60,740 bases of DNA from Methylophilaceae bacterium. GTDB taxonomy: Bacteria; Pseudomonadota; Gammaproteobacteria; Burkholderiales; Methylophilaceae. A model generated the notes under the pieces. It did not search any database. It was not told the origin of the DNA and saw nothing but the letters and a program-made list of their open reading frames with translations. This document shows positions 11,015-22,100 of the stretch, in pieces. The stretch is from the NCBI GenBank assembly GCA_026419515.1, contig JANZZG010000018.1, positions 1-60,740 of the forward strand. Direction: 5' to 3'. The first letter of the stretch is position 1. Every line of letters begins with the position of its first letter. The translations under genes and the position numbers were made by a program.

Positions 11015-12033
11015 ACCGCCGTGGTGAATGCCATGAGTTGTTGCAACTTGCGCGCTGCACTGCCATCGTCGATGGCTCGTGCGGCCCGCAGGATGGCATC
11101 CGGCAGGGTCGCCGCCAGATTTGCCGCATAAATCGCCGCACCAGCATTGAGCAGCACGATGTCGCGCGCCGGCCCGGGTTTGCCGGCCAGCACGTCGAGA
11201 ATGATGGTTTTGGATTCTTCGGCATCACGCACACGAATGTCCTCGGTGCGATGCAGCGGCAAACCGAACTGGGTCGGATTGAGCACGTATTCGCGGATCT
11301 CCCCATCATTCAGTTCCGCCACGTAAGTATCTCCAGAACAAGAGATTTCATCCATCCCATCGGCCCCATGCACCACCAGCACATGAGAGCTGCCCAGCCG
11401 TTCGAGCACCTGCGCTAGTTTGGCGGTGAGTGCACGATCGAACACTCCCAGTACCTGGTTGCGGGCCCCGGCCGGGTTGGTGAGCGGGCCCAACAGATTG
11501 AACAGGGTGCGCACCCCCAGTTCGCGCCGCACCGGCGCCGCATGCTTCATCGCACTATGGTGGTTGGGGGCGAACATGAAACCGATGCCAAGCGCATCCA
11601 CGCAACGGGCCACCTGTTGCGGCGTCAGGTTGACGTTGACCCCCAGCGCCTCCAGCACGTCCGCGCTGCCGCAGGTGGAAGACACCGAACGGCCGCCGTG
11701 CTTGGCCACTTTTGCACCGGCCGCGGCCGCCACGAAGGCGGACGCGGTGGAAACGTTGAAGGTCTGGATGCCGTCGCCTCCCGTTCCGCACGTGTCCACC
11801 AGATGGGTGTCGGCCTGCACCGCCACCTTGGTGGAGAAATCACGCATCACCTGGGCCGCGGCAGCGATTTCCTCCACGGTTTCCCCTTTCATGCGCAGGG
11901 CCACCAGCACGCCGGCCATCTGCGCCGGGGTATATTCGCCGCGCATGATCTGCGACATCACCTCCAGCATCTCATCCCGTGTCAGGTCGATGCGGGCGAT
12001 CAGCTTGTGCAGTGCGTCCTTGGCTGCCAGCAT
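11011..12033 (-). CDS. trpD: Anthranilate phosphoribosyltransferase
   Basis: Transfers phosphoribose from PRPP to anthranilate, the second committed step to tryptophan; 340 residues. The PRPP/Mg site GTGGDGIQTFNVSTA and the anthranilate-binding region KHGGRSVSSTCGSADVLEAL are intact. The ATG directly abuts the trpG stop (TGA then ATG), and the end overlaps the next gene by 4 bases, indicating coupled translation. Confidence 0.97.
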   Translation of the reverse strand: MLAAKDALHKLIARIDLTRDEMLEVMSQIMRGEYTPAQMAGVLVALRMKGETVEEIAAAAQVMRDFSTKVAVQADTHLVDTCGTGGDGIQTFNVSTASAFVAAAAGAKVAKHGGRSVSSTCGSADVLEALGVNVNLTPQQVARCVDALGIGFMFAPNHHSAMKHAAPVRRELGVRTLFNLLGPLTNPAGARNQVLGVFDRALTAKLAQVLERLGSSHVLVVHGADGMDEISCSGDTYVAELNDGEIREYVLNPTQFGLPLHRTEDIRVRDAEESKTIILDVLAGKPGPARDIVLLNAGAAIYAANLAATLPDAILRAARAIDDGSAARKLQQLMAFTTAV

Positions 12034-12600
<567 letters not shown>

Positions 12601-12609
12601 GTTCTGCTC

Positions 12610-14088
12610 CTAGCGGTGCAACTGTGTATCGAGGCCCGCGAGCGCCAATTCGGCGGCGCGCAACACGGCCTTGGCCTTGTTCTGGGTTTCCATCCACTCG
12701 CTGTCGGGTACCGAGTCGGCCACGATGCCAGCCCCGGCCTGTACATATAGCGTACCATCCTTGATCACCGCAGTACGTATGGCAATAGCCACGTCCATGT
12801 CACCATTGAAGCCGAGATAGCCGACGGCACCGGCATAGATGCCGCGCTTGCTGGGCTCCAGCTCATCGATGATCTCCATGGCCCTGACCTTGGGCGCACC
12901 GGAGACCGTGCCGGCCGGAAACGTGGCCTTGAGCACGTCGATGGCATCCATGCCAGGCTTGAGCCTGCCTTCGACGTTGGACACAATGTGCATGACATGA
13001 GAATACCGTTCGATCACCATGTTTTCGGTGACCTTGACCGACCCAACCTCGGCAATGCGTCCCACGTCATTGCGTCCAAGATCGATCAGCATGACATGTT
13101 CGGCACGTTCCTTGGGGTCGGCCAGCAGTTCGGTAGCCAGCGCCAGATCCTGCGCCCGCGTCCCGCCACGCGGACGAGTACCGGCGATGGGGCGCACGGT
13201 GACGGTGTCGCCTTCCAGTCGCGCCAGGATTTCCGGCGAGGAACCGACAATGTGGTGATCCCCCATGTCATAGTAAAACAGGTAAGGCGAAGGATTGAGA
13301 CTACGCAGTGCACGATAGAGGGACAGTGGCGAGGCGTGGAACGGTTGTGACATGCGCTGCGACAGCACCACCTGCATGATATCGCCGTCGAAGATGTAGC
13401 GTTTGGCCTGTTCCACCGCAGCCTTGAAGCGGGCCTCGCCGAATTCCGACCGCGCGGTTGCTGCCTGCATCGGCGGCGAGGACGGGATGGGGACGGGCTG
13501 GCGCAAGCCCTCTACCAGTGCATGCAGGCGGTAGCGCGCCTGTTCATAAGCGTCCGGCTGCGCCGGGTCGGCATACACGATGAGACTCAGCTTGCCCGTC
13601 AGATTGTCCACCACGGCAAGCTCCTCGGTCAGCAGCAGCAGGATGTCGGGGGTGCCCAGCACATCCGGCTTCTCGGTACGGGCCAGCTTGCGCTCGATGT
13701 AACGGACGGTGTCATAGCCGAAATAGCCGGCCAGCCCGCCGGTAAAACGCGGTAATCCGGAAACGGGTGCCACCTTGAACTGTGTCTGGTAGTGCTGGAT
13801 GAAATCCAGCGGGTCGACGTCGGCGGCGGCTTCGGTCACTTCATCCATCCACCTTACCTCGACATTGCGCCCACGAACGACGATACGGCGGCGCGCCGGC
13901 AGACCGATGAAGGAATAGCGGCCGAAGCGCTCACCGCCTTGTACCGACTCCAGCAGGTAAGAGTAGGGCCGGTTGGCCAACTTGAGATAGATCGACAGCG
14001 GGGTGTCGAGATCGGCAAAGGTCTCGGCGACCAGCGGAATGCGGTTGTATCCTTGACCGGCGAGCGTATCGAATTCCTGTTTGTCCAT
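12610..14088 (-). CDS. trpE: Anthranilate synthase component I
   Basis: Makes anthranilate from chorismate with ammonia supplied by TrpG; about 492 residues. The N-terminal feedback-inhibition segment [10 protein letters not shown] is present, so allosteric control by tryptophan is expected. The chorismate-binding C-domain has [39 protein letters not shown] and [18 protein letters not shown]. The ATG at 14088 is preferred over an in-frame TTG at 14094, with GGGAA as a weak ribosome site. A gap of 108 bases separates it from gph, so an internal promoter is possible. Confidence 0.97.
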   Translation of the reverse strand: MDKQEFDTLAGQGYNRIPLVAETFADLDTPLSIYLKLANRPYSYLLESVQGGERFGRYSFIGLPARRRIVVRGRNVEVRWMDEVTEAAADVDPLDFIQHYQTQFKVAPVSGLPRFTGGLAGYFGYDTVRYIERKLARTEKPDVLGTPDILLLLTEELAVVDNLTGKLSLIVYADPAQPDAYEQARYRLHALVEGLRQPVPIPSSPPMQAATARSEFGEARFKAAVEQAKRYIFDGDIMQVVLSQRMSQPFHASPLSLYRALRSLNPSPYLFYYDMGDHHIVGSSPEILARLEGDTVTVRPIAGTRPRGGTRAQDLALATELLADPKERAEHVMLIDLGRNDVGRIAEVGSVKVTENMVIERYSHVMHIVSNVEGRLKPGMDAIDVLKATFPAGTVSGAPKVRAMEIIDELEPSKRGIYAGAVGYLGFNGDMDVAIAIRTAVIKDGTLYVQAGAGIVADSVPDSEWMETQNKAKAVLRAAELALAGLDTQLHR

Positions 14089-14117
14089 GATCAAAATTCC
14101 CGAAAAGTTGGCGAATC

Positions 14118-14136
14118 GGCAGTTCAGCGCACTGCC
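14118..14136 (-). other. Hairpin in the trpE leader
   Basis: GGCAGT and ACTGCC are separated by 7 bases in the gph-trpE gap, about 30 bases ahead of trpE. There is no run of T after it on the minus strand and no clear leader peptide. It is not a classical terminator or Trp-codon attenuator; a role is unproven. Confidence 0.3.
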
Positions 14137-14196
14137 AGGCGCGACGGACGACTCAATGCCACCATCGCCAGCTTGTTCCGGGGAAGAAGAAGGACT

Positions 14197-14892
14197 TCAT
14201 GATGCCTTGCGGATGAGACGAGTGGCCACCAGCAGGTTGTCGACCACGGCGTCCAGGTCCAGTTCGTTGACATGCCGCCCGCGGTTGTAGCCGTAGGGCA
14301 CGCAGAATACATGGCAGCCCGCCGCACGTGCGGCCTGGGTGTCGTTGAGGGAGTCTCCGATCAGCAGCATCCTGTCGGGCGTGATGCCGAAGTGTTCGCA
14401 GGCGTGCAGCAAAGGCATGGGGTCGGGCTTGCGTTTGGGCAGCGAGTCGCCGGACAGAATCAGCTCGAAATAGTCATACAGGCCGGTATCCTTGAGCAGA
14501 GGCACGGTGAATTTCGCCGCCTTGTTGGTGATGCAGGCCAGGCGGTAGCCCGACCGTTTCAGCGCCTGCAGGCCTTCCACCACCTCGGGGAAAGGCCGGC
14601 TGTGCAGACTCACCACCTCGGCATAATGCTTTTCGTAGATAGGCTTGGCGCGGTCAAACAGTGCCGCATCCGGTTCACCCTCCAAGGTGCCGGTCAGGAT
14701 ACGCTTGATCAGACGCGAGACACCATTGCCGATAAAGGTCTTGATGGTTTGCTCGGGGGCCGGCGGCAATCCCAGTTCCAGCATCATGCGCCGGCCGGCT
14801 TCGGCCAGATCGGGTGCGGTGTCGAGTAAAGTGCCGTCGAGGTCGATCACCACGGCCTCGATCGCCAGCGGAAATCTCGCCATGTCCATCAA
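14197..14892 (-). CDS. gph: Phosphoglycolate phosphatase (HAD superfamily)
   Basis: Hydrolyses 2-phosphoglycolate; 231 residues in the HAD fold. Motif I is VIDLDGTLLDTAPDL with nucleophile Asp, motif II is the ITNKA region, motif III the Lys in PKRKPDPMPLL, and motif IV LLIGDSLNDTQAA. Its start overlaps the stop of the upstream lipoprotein gene as ATGA. Placement between rpe and trpE is the standard proteobacterial order and supports Gph over another HAD phosphatase. Confidence 0.93.
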   Translation of the reverse strand: MMDMARFPLAIEAVVIDLDGTLLDTAPDLAEAGRRMMLELGLPPAPEQTIKTFIGNGVSRLIKRILTGTLEGEPDAALFDRAKPIYEKHYAEVVSLHSRPFPEVVEGLQALKRSGYRLACITNKAAKFTVPLLKDTGLYDYFELILSGDSLPKRKPDPMPLLHACEHFGITPDRMLLIGDSLNDTQAARAAGCHVFCVPYGYNRGRHVNELDLDAVVDNLLVATRLIRKAS

Positions 14893-15332
14893 TGCGCCGC
14901 CTTGTCCTTGTCGTCGGCCGCCTTGGCGTCTTTGGGCGCCCCGACCTTGGCGGCTTTGTCATCCTTGCCTGCTTCAGGCTTTGTGGAATCCTTCGGGCTT
15001 TCTTCGGGCTTTTCTTCTTTTTTGTCGGTTTCACCCTCGGTCGGTTTTTGCGTTTCACCCGAGGCTGGGTCTTCTTTCTTGACTGCTATATTGCTCATGG
15101 CGGGATCCAGCTTGCCTTCCTTGATTTCTTCATCTGCCGTTTTCCAGCCATCCAAAATGGCAGAAGGTGGGTGCGCCTCGTTTTCCTTCATACAGTCTTC
15201 CGGCGACTTCTGTGAGACGCGACAAGCAAAACCGATGGCCTCAGCATCGGCGATCTTCTGGTCGGCCGCGCCGGTGAGTTTGTCGCAACCCGCAAGCAGC
15301 AAAGTGGCCAGCAACAAGAAAACCGCTTTCAC
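14889..15332 (-). CDS. Small lipoprotein with charged low-complexity tail
   Basis: About 147 residues starting at a GTG (15332) just after the rpe stop. A longer frame in the track lies inside rpe and is rejected. A short hydrophobic stretch ends in LLLAGC, a lipobox giving a lipidated Cys near residue 16. A small domain with two further cysteines (FACRVSQKSPEDCMKENE) follows. The last 65 residues are almost entirely Lys, Glu, Asp, Pro, Ala and Gly. I do not recognise the family. It sits tightly between rpe and gph, overlapping gph by 4 bases, so it is co-transcribed. Likely in the periplasmic face of a membrane; function unknown. Confidence 0.75.
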   Translation of the reverse strand: MKAVFLLLATLLLAGCDKLTGAADQKIADAEAIGFACRVSQKSPEDCMKENEAHPPSAILDGWKTADEEIKEGKLDPAMSNIAVKKEDPASGETQKPTEGETDKKEEKPEESPKDSTKPEAGKDDKAAKVGAPKDAKAADDKDKAAH

Positions 15333-15336
15333 GGCA

Positions 15337-16035
15337 TCAAACCTTGGCCAGTTCGGCACGCAATGCACCCATGATGGTGTCATAACGGTGCGGGTCGCTG
15401 TCCTTGCCGGCGCCATACACGGCCGACCCGGCGACGAAAGTATCCGCCCCGGCACGGGCGATCTCGGCGATGTTGGAAACATTCACCCCACCATCGATTT
15501 CCAGCCAGATTTCACGACCGGTCTTGGCCGTATAGGCATCGATCCTGGCGCGCGCCTCGCGCAGTTTGTCCAGTGTAGTCGGGATGAACTTCTGCCCGCC
15601 AAACCCCGGGTTCACCGACATCAACAGTATCATGTCGATCTTGTCCATCACGTAATCCAGGTGATGCAAGGCGGTGGCCGGATTGAACACCAAGCCTGCC
15701 TTACAGCCACCCTCCTTGATCAGGGCCAGCGAACGGTCGATGTGCTCGGAGGCTTCCGGGTGGAAAGTGATGATGTTGGCGCCGGCCTTGATGAAATCCG
15801 GAATGATGCGGTCCACCGGTTTGACCATCAGGTGCACGTCGATGATGGCGTCGGTCACCTTGCGCAGTGATTCGCACACTAGCGGGCCAAAGGTCAAGTT
15901 GGGCACATAATGGTTGTCCATCACGTCGAAATGGATCATGTCGGCACCGGAGGCAATGACGTCGGTCACTTCCTGTCCCAGCTTGGCAAAATCTGCCGAC
16001 AGTATGCTAGGGGCGATACGGTACTGCTTACTCAT
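15337..16035 (-). CDS. rpe: Ribulose-phosphate 3-epimerase
   Basis: Interconverts ribulose 5-phosphate and xylulose 5-phosphate in the pentose phosphate or Calvin pathway; about 232 residues, TIM barrel. The ATG at 16035 gives [20 protein letters not shown], the usual N-terminus, rather than the longer frame. Metal ligands are in [29 protein letters not shown] and [13 protein letters not shown], and the phosphate site is FVAGSAVYG. It is first in the run rpe-lipoprotein-gph-trp, divergent from hemA. Confidence 0.96.
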   Translation of the reverse strand: MSKQYRIAPSILSADFAKLGQEVTDVIASGADMIHFDVMDNHYVPNLTFGPLVCESLRKVTDAIIDVHLMVKPVDRIIPDFIKAGANIITFHPEASEHIDRSLALIKEGGCKAGLVFNPATALHHLDYVMDKIDMILLMSVNPGFGGQKFIPTTLDKLREARARIDAYTAKTGREIWLEIDGGVNVSNIAEIARAGADTFVAGSAVYGAGKDSDPHRYDTIMGALRAELAKV

Positions 16036-16140
16036 GATGGCTCCACGCAAAATCCCAAAGATGGCATTTTAACCGCAATCGGCAAGTGCTAACAGTCTGA
16101 AATTGTTGCTTAAGGCCCCGCTATCCTGGAAAATTGTGGC

Positions 16141-17388
16141 ATGCATCTGTTTGCCCTCGGCGTCAACCACGTCACCGCTCCGCTTGCCATCCGCGAAAAC
16201 GTCGCCTTCCAGAACGAAACCCTGGCAGAGGCGCTGCGCGATCTGACGCGTCACCATGAGGTAAAGGAAGCCGCCATTCTTTCCACCTGCAACCGCACCG
16301 AACTGTACTGCCACACCGACGCGCCGCAAATGGCCCTGCAATGGCTGGCACGGTATCACCATATCGAACCGCAGGTCATCCAGCCTTATACCTACAGCCT
16401 GCCACAACAGGAAGCGGTCAGACATGCTTTTCGTGTCGCTTGCGGTCTGGATTCCATGGTGCTGGGCGAGCCGCAGATTCTTGGCCAGATGAAGCAGGCG
16501 GTGAAGATCGCCGAACATGCCGGTACCTTGGGAACGTTGCTGCACAAACTGTTCGAAAAAACCTTTGCAGTCGCCAAGGAAGTGCGTACCACCACCCACA
16601 TCGGAGCGAGCTCGGTGTCCATGGCGGCCGCGGCGGTACGGCTGGCTCAACGCATCTTCGGTGAACTACACGACCAAAGAGTATTGTTCGTCGGTGCAGG
16701 GGAGATGATAGCGCTGTGTGCCGAGCACTTCGCCGCCCAGCATCCTGCCAGCCTTACCATAGCCAACCGTACTCTGGCCCGCGGCGCACAGCTGGCACAA
16801 CGCCTTGGGGGCAGGACCATGTTGCTGGGCGAGCTACCGGAGCGCCTGGCCGAATTCGACATCGTCGTCACTTCCACCGCCAGTCAGCTGCCCATCATCG
16901 GGCTAGGCATGGTGGAACGTGCCATCAAGGCTCGACGGCATCGCCCCATGTGCATGGTCGATCTCGCCGTACCACGCGACATTGAGGCCGAGGTCGCCGA
17001 TCTGGACGACGTTTTTCTCTACACCGTGGATGACCTCGCCGAAATCGTTCAAGAAGGGATAGGCAACCGCCGCCAAGCCGCCGAGCAAGCCGAGGCCATC
17101 ATCAATGTGCGGGTCGACCATTTCATGCGTTGGCTGGAGGCGCGCGAGGCGGTTCCCACTATACGCGCGCTGCGTGACCACGCCGAAAGGTTACGCCGCC
17201 ATGAGGTAGAAAAAGCGCAGAAAGCCTTGCGCCAAGGCGAAGATCCACATGCGGTGCTGGAGGCGATGAGCCAGGCACTCACCAACAAGCTGTTGCATGG
17301 TCCCAGCCACGCATTGAACCAGAGTAGGGCTGAGGAGCGTGAACGTCTCGAAGCATTGTTGCGACAGATGTTTCAGATACGTGGATAA
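16141..17388 (+). CDS. hemA: Glutamyl-tRNA reductase
   Basis: Reduces glutamyl-tRNA to glutamate-1-semialdehyde, the first step of the C5 heme route; 415 residues. The catalytic Cys lies in [13 protein letters not shown] (about residue 50). The NADPH-binding domain has [16 protein letters not shown], and the C-terminal helical dimerisation domain ends in [10 protein letters not shown]. The promoter region is shared with divergent rpe (105 bases). hemA is usually followed directly by prfA; here an exported protein gene lies between them. Confidence 0.97.
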   Translation: MHLFALGVNHVTAPLAIRENVAFQNETLAEALRDLTRHHEVKEAAILSTCNRTELYCHTDAPQMALQWLARYHHIEPQVIQPYTYSLPQQEAVRHAFRVACGLDSMVLGEPQILGQMKQAVKIAEHAGTLGTLLHKLFEKTFAVAKEVRTTTHIGASSVSMAAAAVRLAQRIFGELHDQRVLFVGAGEMIALCAEHFAAQHPASLTIANRTLARGAQLAQRLGGRTMLLGELPERLAEFDIVVTSTASQLPIIGLGMVERAIKARRHRPMCMVDLAVPRDIEAEVADLDDVFLYTVDDLAEIVQEGIGNRRQAAEQAEAIINVRVDHFMRWLEAREAVPTIRALRDHAERLRRHEVEKAQKALRQGEDPHAVLEAMSQALTNKLLHGPSHALNQSRAEERERLEALLRQMFQIRG

Positions 17389-17415
17389 CTTTTCCGACAG
17401 CCGTTATGATGTCGC

Positions 17416-17440
17416 GCGGCGCCTGCGGGCGTTTTATTTC
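17416..17440 (+). terminator. Weak intrinsic terminator after hemA
   Basis: CGCC, loop TGCG, and GGCG, followed by TTTTATTTC, 28 bases after the hemA stop. The stem is short (4-5 pairs), so it may terminate only partly. Confidence 0.35.
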
Positions 17441-17467
17441 TTCCACGATATCAACAAAGAGGTGAAA

Positions 17468-17989
17468 ATGAGCAAAAAATCGTTTGGGCTTCTCGCGTTA
17501 CTGTTAATGGCCTCCGCTGCCCAGGCCGCACTCGATGAAACCCTTCGCGTCAAGGAGAGCATCGAAATCAATGCCCCCGCGGATAAAGTGTGGGCCATCG
17601 TAGGGAATTTTGGTGACATGGGGGCATGGCATCCAGCCATCGCCAAAACGGAAATCACCAGTGGCAAGAGCACCGAAGCCGGCGCCACCCGCGTGTTGAC
17701 GCTGAAAGATGGTGGCACCGTACACGAAACCCTGACCGCATATGATGCGGCGGCGATGACCATGAAGTACGACATTACGGAAAGCGTGCTACCCGTGCGT
17801 GAATACAGTGCCACGCTCAAAGTCGATGCAGCGGGTGACAAATCCATCGTGACCTGGCGCAGCATGTTCAAACGCAAAGACCCCAACAATCCTGCCCAAA
17901 AAGGGCAAGACGATGAGGCCGCCAAAAATACGATTACCGAAATATTCAAATCGGGACTCGAACACCTGAAGAAAACGCTGGAAAAATAG
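17468..17989 (+). CDS. Exported SRPBCC-fold protein (MxaD-like)
   Basis: About 173 residues. The ATG at 17468 has AGAGGTG just upstream and starts a clear signal peptide ([13 protein letters not shown]), so the product is periplasmic. The mature part fits the SRPBCC/polyketide-cyclase fold seen in MxaD-like proteins: [20 protein letters not shown] and [16 protein letters not shown] at the start, and VTWRSMFKR and a long C-terminal helix at the end. The ligand is unknown. It separates hemA from prfA. The gap after hemA has a possible weak terminator, and a strong hairpin follows the gene. Confidence 0.82.
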   Translation: MSKKSFGLLALLLMASAAQAALDETLRVKESIEINAPADKVWAIVGNFGDMGAWHPAIAKTEITSGKSTEAGATRVLTLKDGGTVHETLTAYDAAAMTMKYDITESVLPVREYSATLKVDAAGDKSIVTWRSMFKRKDPNNPAQKGQDDEAAKNTITEIFKSGLEHLKKTLEK

Positions 17990-18005
17990 TCTGCTCGTTC
18001 CTTGA

Positions 18006-18043
18006 GCCGGTACGCGGTCGCGTACCGGCATGCCGTGATTTTT
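18006..18043 (+). terminator. Strong GC hairpin between SRPBCC gene and prfA
   Basis: An 11-base perfect inverted repeat, GCCGGTACGCG then CGCGTACCGGC, spans 18006-18029 with two bases between the arms; TTTTT follows at 18039-18043. The ten bases between stem and T run are more than a classic intrinsic terminator has. The prfA ATG is at 18046, so the hairpin also occupies the place of the prfA ribosome site. Confidence 0.5.
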
Positions 18044-18045
18044 CG

Positions 18046-19128
18046 ATGAAACCCTCCCTGGAAAAAAAGCTTGCCACCCTAAGCGAACGGCTCGAAGAAC
18101 TCAATCGCCTGTTGTCCAGTGCAGATGCAACTGCGGACTTGGACACCTACCGTAAGTTGTCGCGCGAGCACGCCGACATCACGCCGGTGGTCGAGCAATT
18201 CCGCCGTTATCGTCAGATCGAGGCGGACATCGCCGCAGCTCGGGAAATGTTGTCCGATCCCGAGATGAAAGCATTTGCAGAAGAGGAAATCGCCGCAGGC
18301 AAAGCCCGGCTGGAAGCCGCCGAGACCGAACTGCAAAAACTGCTACTGCCCAAGGACCCCAACGATGAACGTAGCATTTTCCTGGAAATCCGTGCCGGGA
18401 CGGGGGGCGATGAATCTGCCCTGTTCGCGGGAGATTTGTTCCGTATGTATACGCGTTATGCCGAACGAAAAGGCTGGAGGGTCGAGGTGATTTCGGCCAA
18501 TGAATCCGATCTGGGGGGCTACCGTGAAATCATCGCCCGTATCGAGGGACAGGGTGCTTACTCAAAATTGAAATTCGAATCCGGCGGACATCGAGTCCAG
18601 CGCGTGCCGGAAACCGAATCCCAAGGCCGTATCCACACTTCGGCTTGTACCGTGGCGGTGATGCCGGAAGCGGACGAAATCGCCGAGATAGCGCTCAACC
18701 CCGCCGATCTGCGCATCGAGACTTTTCGTGCCAGCGGTGCAGGCGGGCAGCACGTCAACAAGACCGACTCCGCCGTACGCATCACCCATCTGCCGACGGG
18801 GATCGTCGCAGAATGCCAGGATGGACGCTCCCAGCATGCCAACAAGGCTTCGGCCATGCGGGTGCTGGCAGCGCGCATTCGGGATGCCCAGCTGCGCGAG
18901 CAACAGGCCAAGGAAGCCGCTATCCGCAAAAGCTTGATCGGCAGCGGTGACAGAAGCGAGCGTATCCGCACCTACAATTTCCCACAAGGGCGCGTCACTG
19001 ACCACCGCATCAACCTCACCTTGTACAAAATCGATGCCATCATGGATGGCGACTTGGATGAACTGGTCAGCGCTTTGGCCAGCGAGTATCAAGCAGAGCA
19101 GCTGGCTGCTCTGAGTGAAGAAACGTGA
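18046..19128 (+). CDS. prfA: Peptide chain release factor 1
   Basis: Terminates translation at UAA and UAG; 360 residues. The codon-recognition tripeptide is P-E-T near residues 188-190 within [20 protein letters not shown] (Escherichia coli has PAT). The catalytic GGQ is in [20 protein letters not shown] (about 233-235). No Shine-Dalgarno sequence is visible; a hairpin ends 16 bases before the ATG. prmC, the methyltransferase for the GGQ glutamine that often follows prfA, is not in the window. The convergent asmA-like gene ends 33 bases downstream. Confidence 0.97.
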   Translation: MKPSLEKKLATLSERLEELNRLLSSADATADLDTYRKLSREHADITPVVEQFRRYRQIEADIAAAREMLSDPEMKAFAEEEIAAGKARLEAAETELQKLLLPKDPNDERSIFLEIRAGTGGDESALFAGDLFRMYTRYAERKGWRVEVISANESDLGGYREIIARIEGQGAYSKLKFESGGHRVQRVPETESQGRIHTSACTVAVMPEADEIAEIALNPADLRIETFRASGAGGQHVNKTDSAVRITHLPTGIVAECQDGRSQHANKASAMRVLAARIRDAQLREQQAKEAAIRKSLIGSGDRSERIRTYNFPQGRVTDHRINLTLYKIDAIMDGDLDELVSALASEYQAEQLAALSEET

Positions 19129-19161
19129 CCTTCCCCAGGGGGCTGCCAGTTAGCCGTCGAC

Positions 19162-22100
19162 TTATAAGCCGAGTAGCTTGTTCAGTTTTTTCCTGATTTT
19201 TTCTTCTGGGGTAGGTTTGGGGGGGTGCTCCGGCTGAGCCGGTGGAGCAGCAGCAGGTGCCGCATCGGGAGTAGCGCCTCCGGTGGCTTGGGCCGGTGCA
19301 GCGTCTGGCGCAGAGGTGGGCGCTGGCGCAGCAGGCGTGGCTGCGCTCTCATGCTTGCCGCCCATCAAGCTTTCCAATGCTCCGGTTTTGTCCCCTGACA
19401 ACAGCTTTTGCACCGCATCGCCTTTGCTGCCCGCCATGTTGCCGAGCAGATTTTTTTGTGCCAACGCCGCGCCGATGGCAGCGAAATCGAGCGCATATTT
19501 CGGGTCGGAGAAACTGCCGGTCACTTTCACCGGGATGGTCATACCATTCAGCGCTTCCAGTTCTGGCCCGCCCTGGCCCTTGAGGGTGGCCACCACGGTG
19601 GGTTTGGCGAGATAGTCGAGCCTTTCGTTGCCAATGTCGATGTCACCACTTCCAGTGATGCGAAACAACGGCGCCTTGATGACAAGATCGTCGTTGTGTG
19701 CCACACCATTCTTGATGACGAAACTCGCCTTCATCTCGCTGAAATCGGTTTTTTTACGTCGATCCACGCCCACATTCCCCTGCGCTTTGAAAGCGTTGAG
19801 CTTGGTCTTGATTTCACGGATGGTACCGGCGAGATCGAATCCCTTGATGGCGCCATCGGCCAGCTGGACCACGGCACTGCCATTGAGCGCCCGCTTCAGT
19901 GCACCAGTGGTAGCACCCTGGGTTTTGACGTCCAACGACAGCGTACCTCGACCATCCAGCATATCGTTGTTGATCGCATCCACCAACAGCGGGCCGATGG
20001 TGATGTTCTTCATCTCCTGCTTGAAGGCGATCGTCGGGGTGGTACGGGCATCCACGTGGAGCGTGCCGGCCATGGCACCCTGATAGAGGTTGGCAGAAAA
20101 GGGCGCCAATGCGACCTGCCCATCGGCAGCCTTGAAGGCGAGCTTGACGTTGCTGGTCTTGACGTTGGCCAGCTTGAGCCAACCGATTCTGGCGTCACCA
20201 CTGGCATTGAGCGTTTTCAGCGGCGTCAGGTCGATGGGCGTGTCACCGGACGATTTGGCGGTGGGCTGGCTTGGGGTGAGGTAGCGGTCAGCGTCCAGCC
20301 GGTCGATGTCCATGTCGAAACTGAACACCGGTTGTTCGAAACGGCTCACACCCAAAGTCGCATTGACGGTACTGTCATCGACCTTGGCGACCAGCGGCGA
20401 CAGCGATAGCCTTTGGCCATCGGCACGGAGCCCGGTGCGCAGTCCAGTGATCTGGTAACGATCATATTTCAGCTCGGCTATGCGCAGGTTACCATGGGCT
20501 TTGATCTGCTTGAGGATGCCAAGATCAAGTGGCTTTTTTTCGGCAGCGGCCGGGCTGCCTCCCGCAGCCAGATAGCGGTTGGCGTCCAGCCGATCGATGT
20601 CGAGATCGAAACCGAACACCGGGCTGGCGAACTGGCTGACGCTGACATTGCCGCGGATTTGACTGTTGTCGATTTTGAGCGACAGAGGATCGATCTCGAG
20701 CTTGTCACCATTGGCCTTGACATCGATACGGATATTGGAGGCGGTGAATTGGCCCGTTTTCAGACTGCCGATGCGCAACACGCCGGCGGCATTCAGCGCC
20801 TTGAGTGCGGACAGGTCGAGCGGCTGGTCGGTTTTGGATTTGCCGTCGCCCTTGGGTAGATAACGGTCCGCATCCAGCCGGTCGATGTCGAGGTCGAAGG
20901 TGTAGAGCGGCTGGTCGAAATGGCGGACGCCGATCTGCCCCCTGATCTGGCTGTCGTCGAGCTTGAGGCTGAGCGGGCTCACCGTCAGCGCCTGCCCGTC
21001 GGCCTTGAGGGTGGCGGCGAAATGAGCGATACGGTATTGCGCGTAGACGATGCTACCAATGGCGATATTGCCTTGCGCCAGCACATTCTTCAATGCCGAC
21101 AGGTTGGCCGGCTTGTGCGTGGCAGGCGTGGCCGCCTGCGATTTGCCGAGCAATTTGTTGAAGTCCAACTGATCCGCCGTCAGATCGAACCTGACGTTGG
21201 GCCGGTCGAACCCGACCACGTCCAACCGGCCCTTGACCTGGCTGCCATCGATGTCGGCGGCGAGGGTAGCAGCAGCTCGTTGCTGTTTCAGATCGGCACG
21301 CGCGTTAAGGTCGAGGGCAATCTTGGCGACACCTCGTGGGAGCGCTGGATCCTTGACATCGATCCGGCCAACCAGCCGGGGCAACTCGAACACCCGGGTT
21401 TCCAAGTTACCGTTGATGGGCGAAGCAAACTGGCCCGCTAACGTTCTCGTCCCCTGCCGGCCCGAGATTTCCCCGGAGATGCCGGAGCTCTGGAACCCCC
21501 TGGGTGAGCCCTCGAGGTCGGCGACGGTGAGCCGGGCAGTCATTACGTCGTCGCCACGCCCGTGGGTGACAGCCAAACGCACGTCCTTGCCGCTCACCTC
21601 GTCTTTACGTACGGAGAGACCTGGCGTCGCCAAATTCACTGCCAATGTCTTGCCATCGAGGCTGGCCTTGGCGACGAGCTTGAGATCATCCAGTAGCAAT
21701 TCGCCCATTTGCGGCTTGATCTCGAGGTCGCCGGTAATCTTGACCTCCAGCCCATGGGCGCGGTCGATATCGCCTTGCAGAGTCGCATCGAGTCCTTGGG
21801 CGGTGAACAGCTTGTGCCCAGCATCAACCAACAAGCGGCCTTTGATTTCCGCCTGCGCATTCATTTTCGGGTTATCCGCCATCACATGGAATTGGGTCTC
21901 CAGATCGATCGGTTGATCTTTGGTGATATGGCCAGTTTTGAGCGACATGCCATCGATGCGGACATGGCGGTTGTCCATCTCGTCGGTCAGGTCGAGCGCC
22001 GCGTTGCGTACCACCACGCCATCGATGTCGAATTGGATCTCCTCCGACTCCTCCTTCGACAACAGGTCATCGAAATTGGTGGTGCCATCCCTGAAACGCA

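Noticed and set aside
14124-14327. Trp-rich reading frame (several TGG codons) upstream of trpE, like an attenuator leader peptide
   Set aside because: It lies mostly inside gph in another frame, where GAC-CTG type codons create TGG by chance. The last Met of the frame starts a piece without Trp, and no terminator/antiterminator pair follows.
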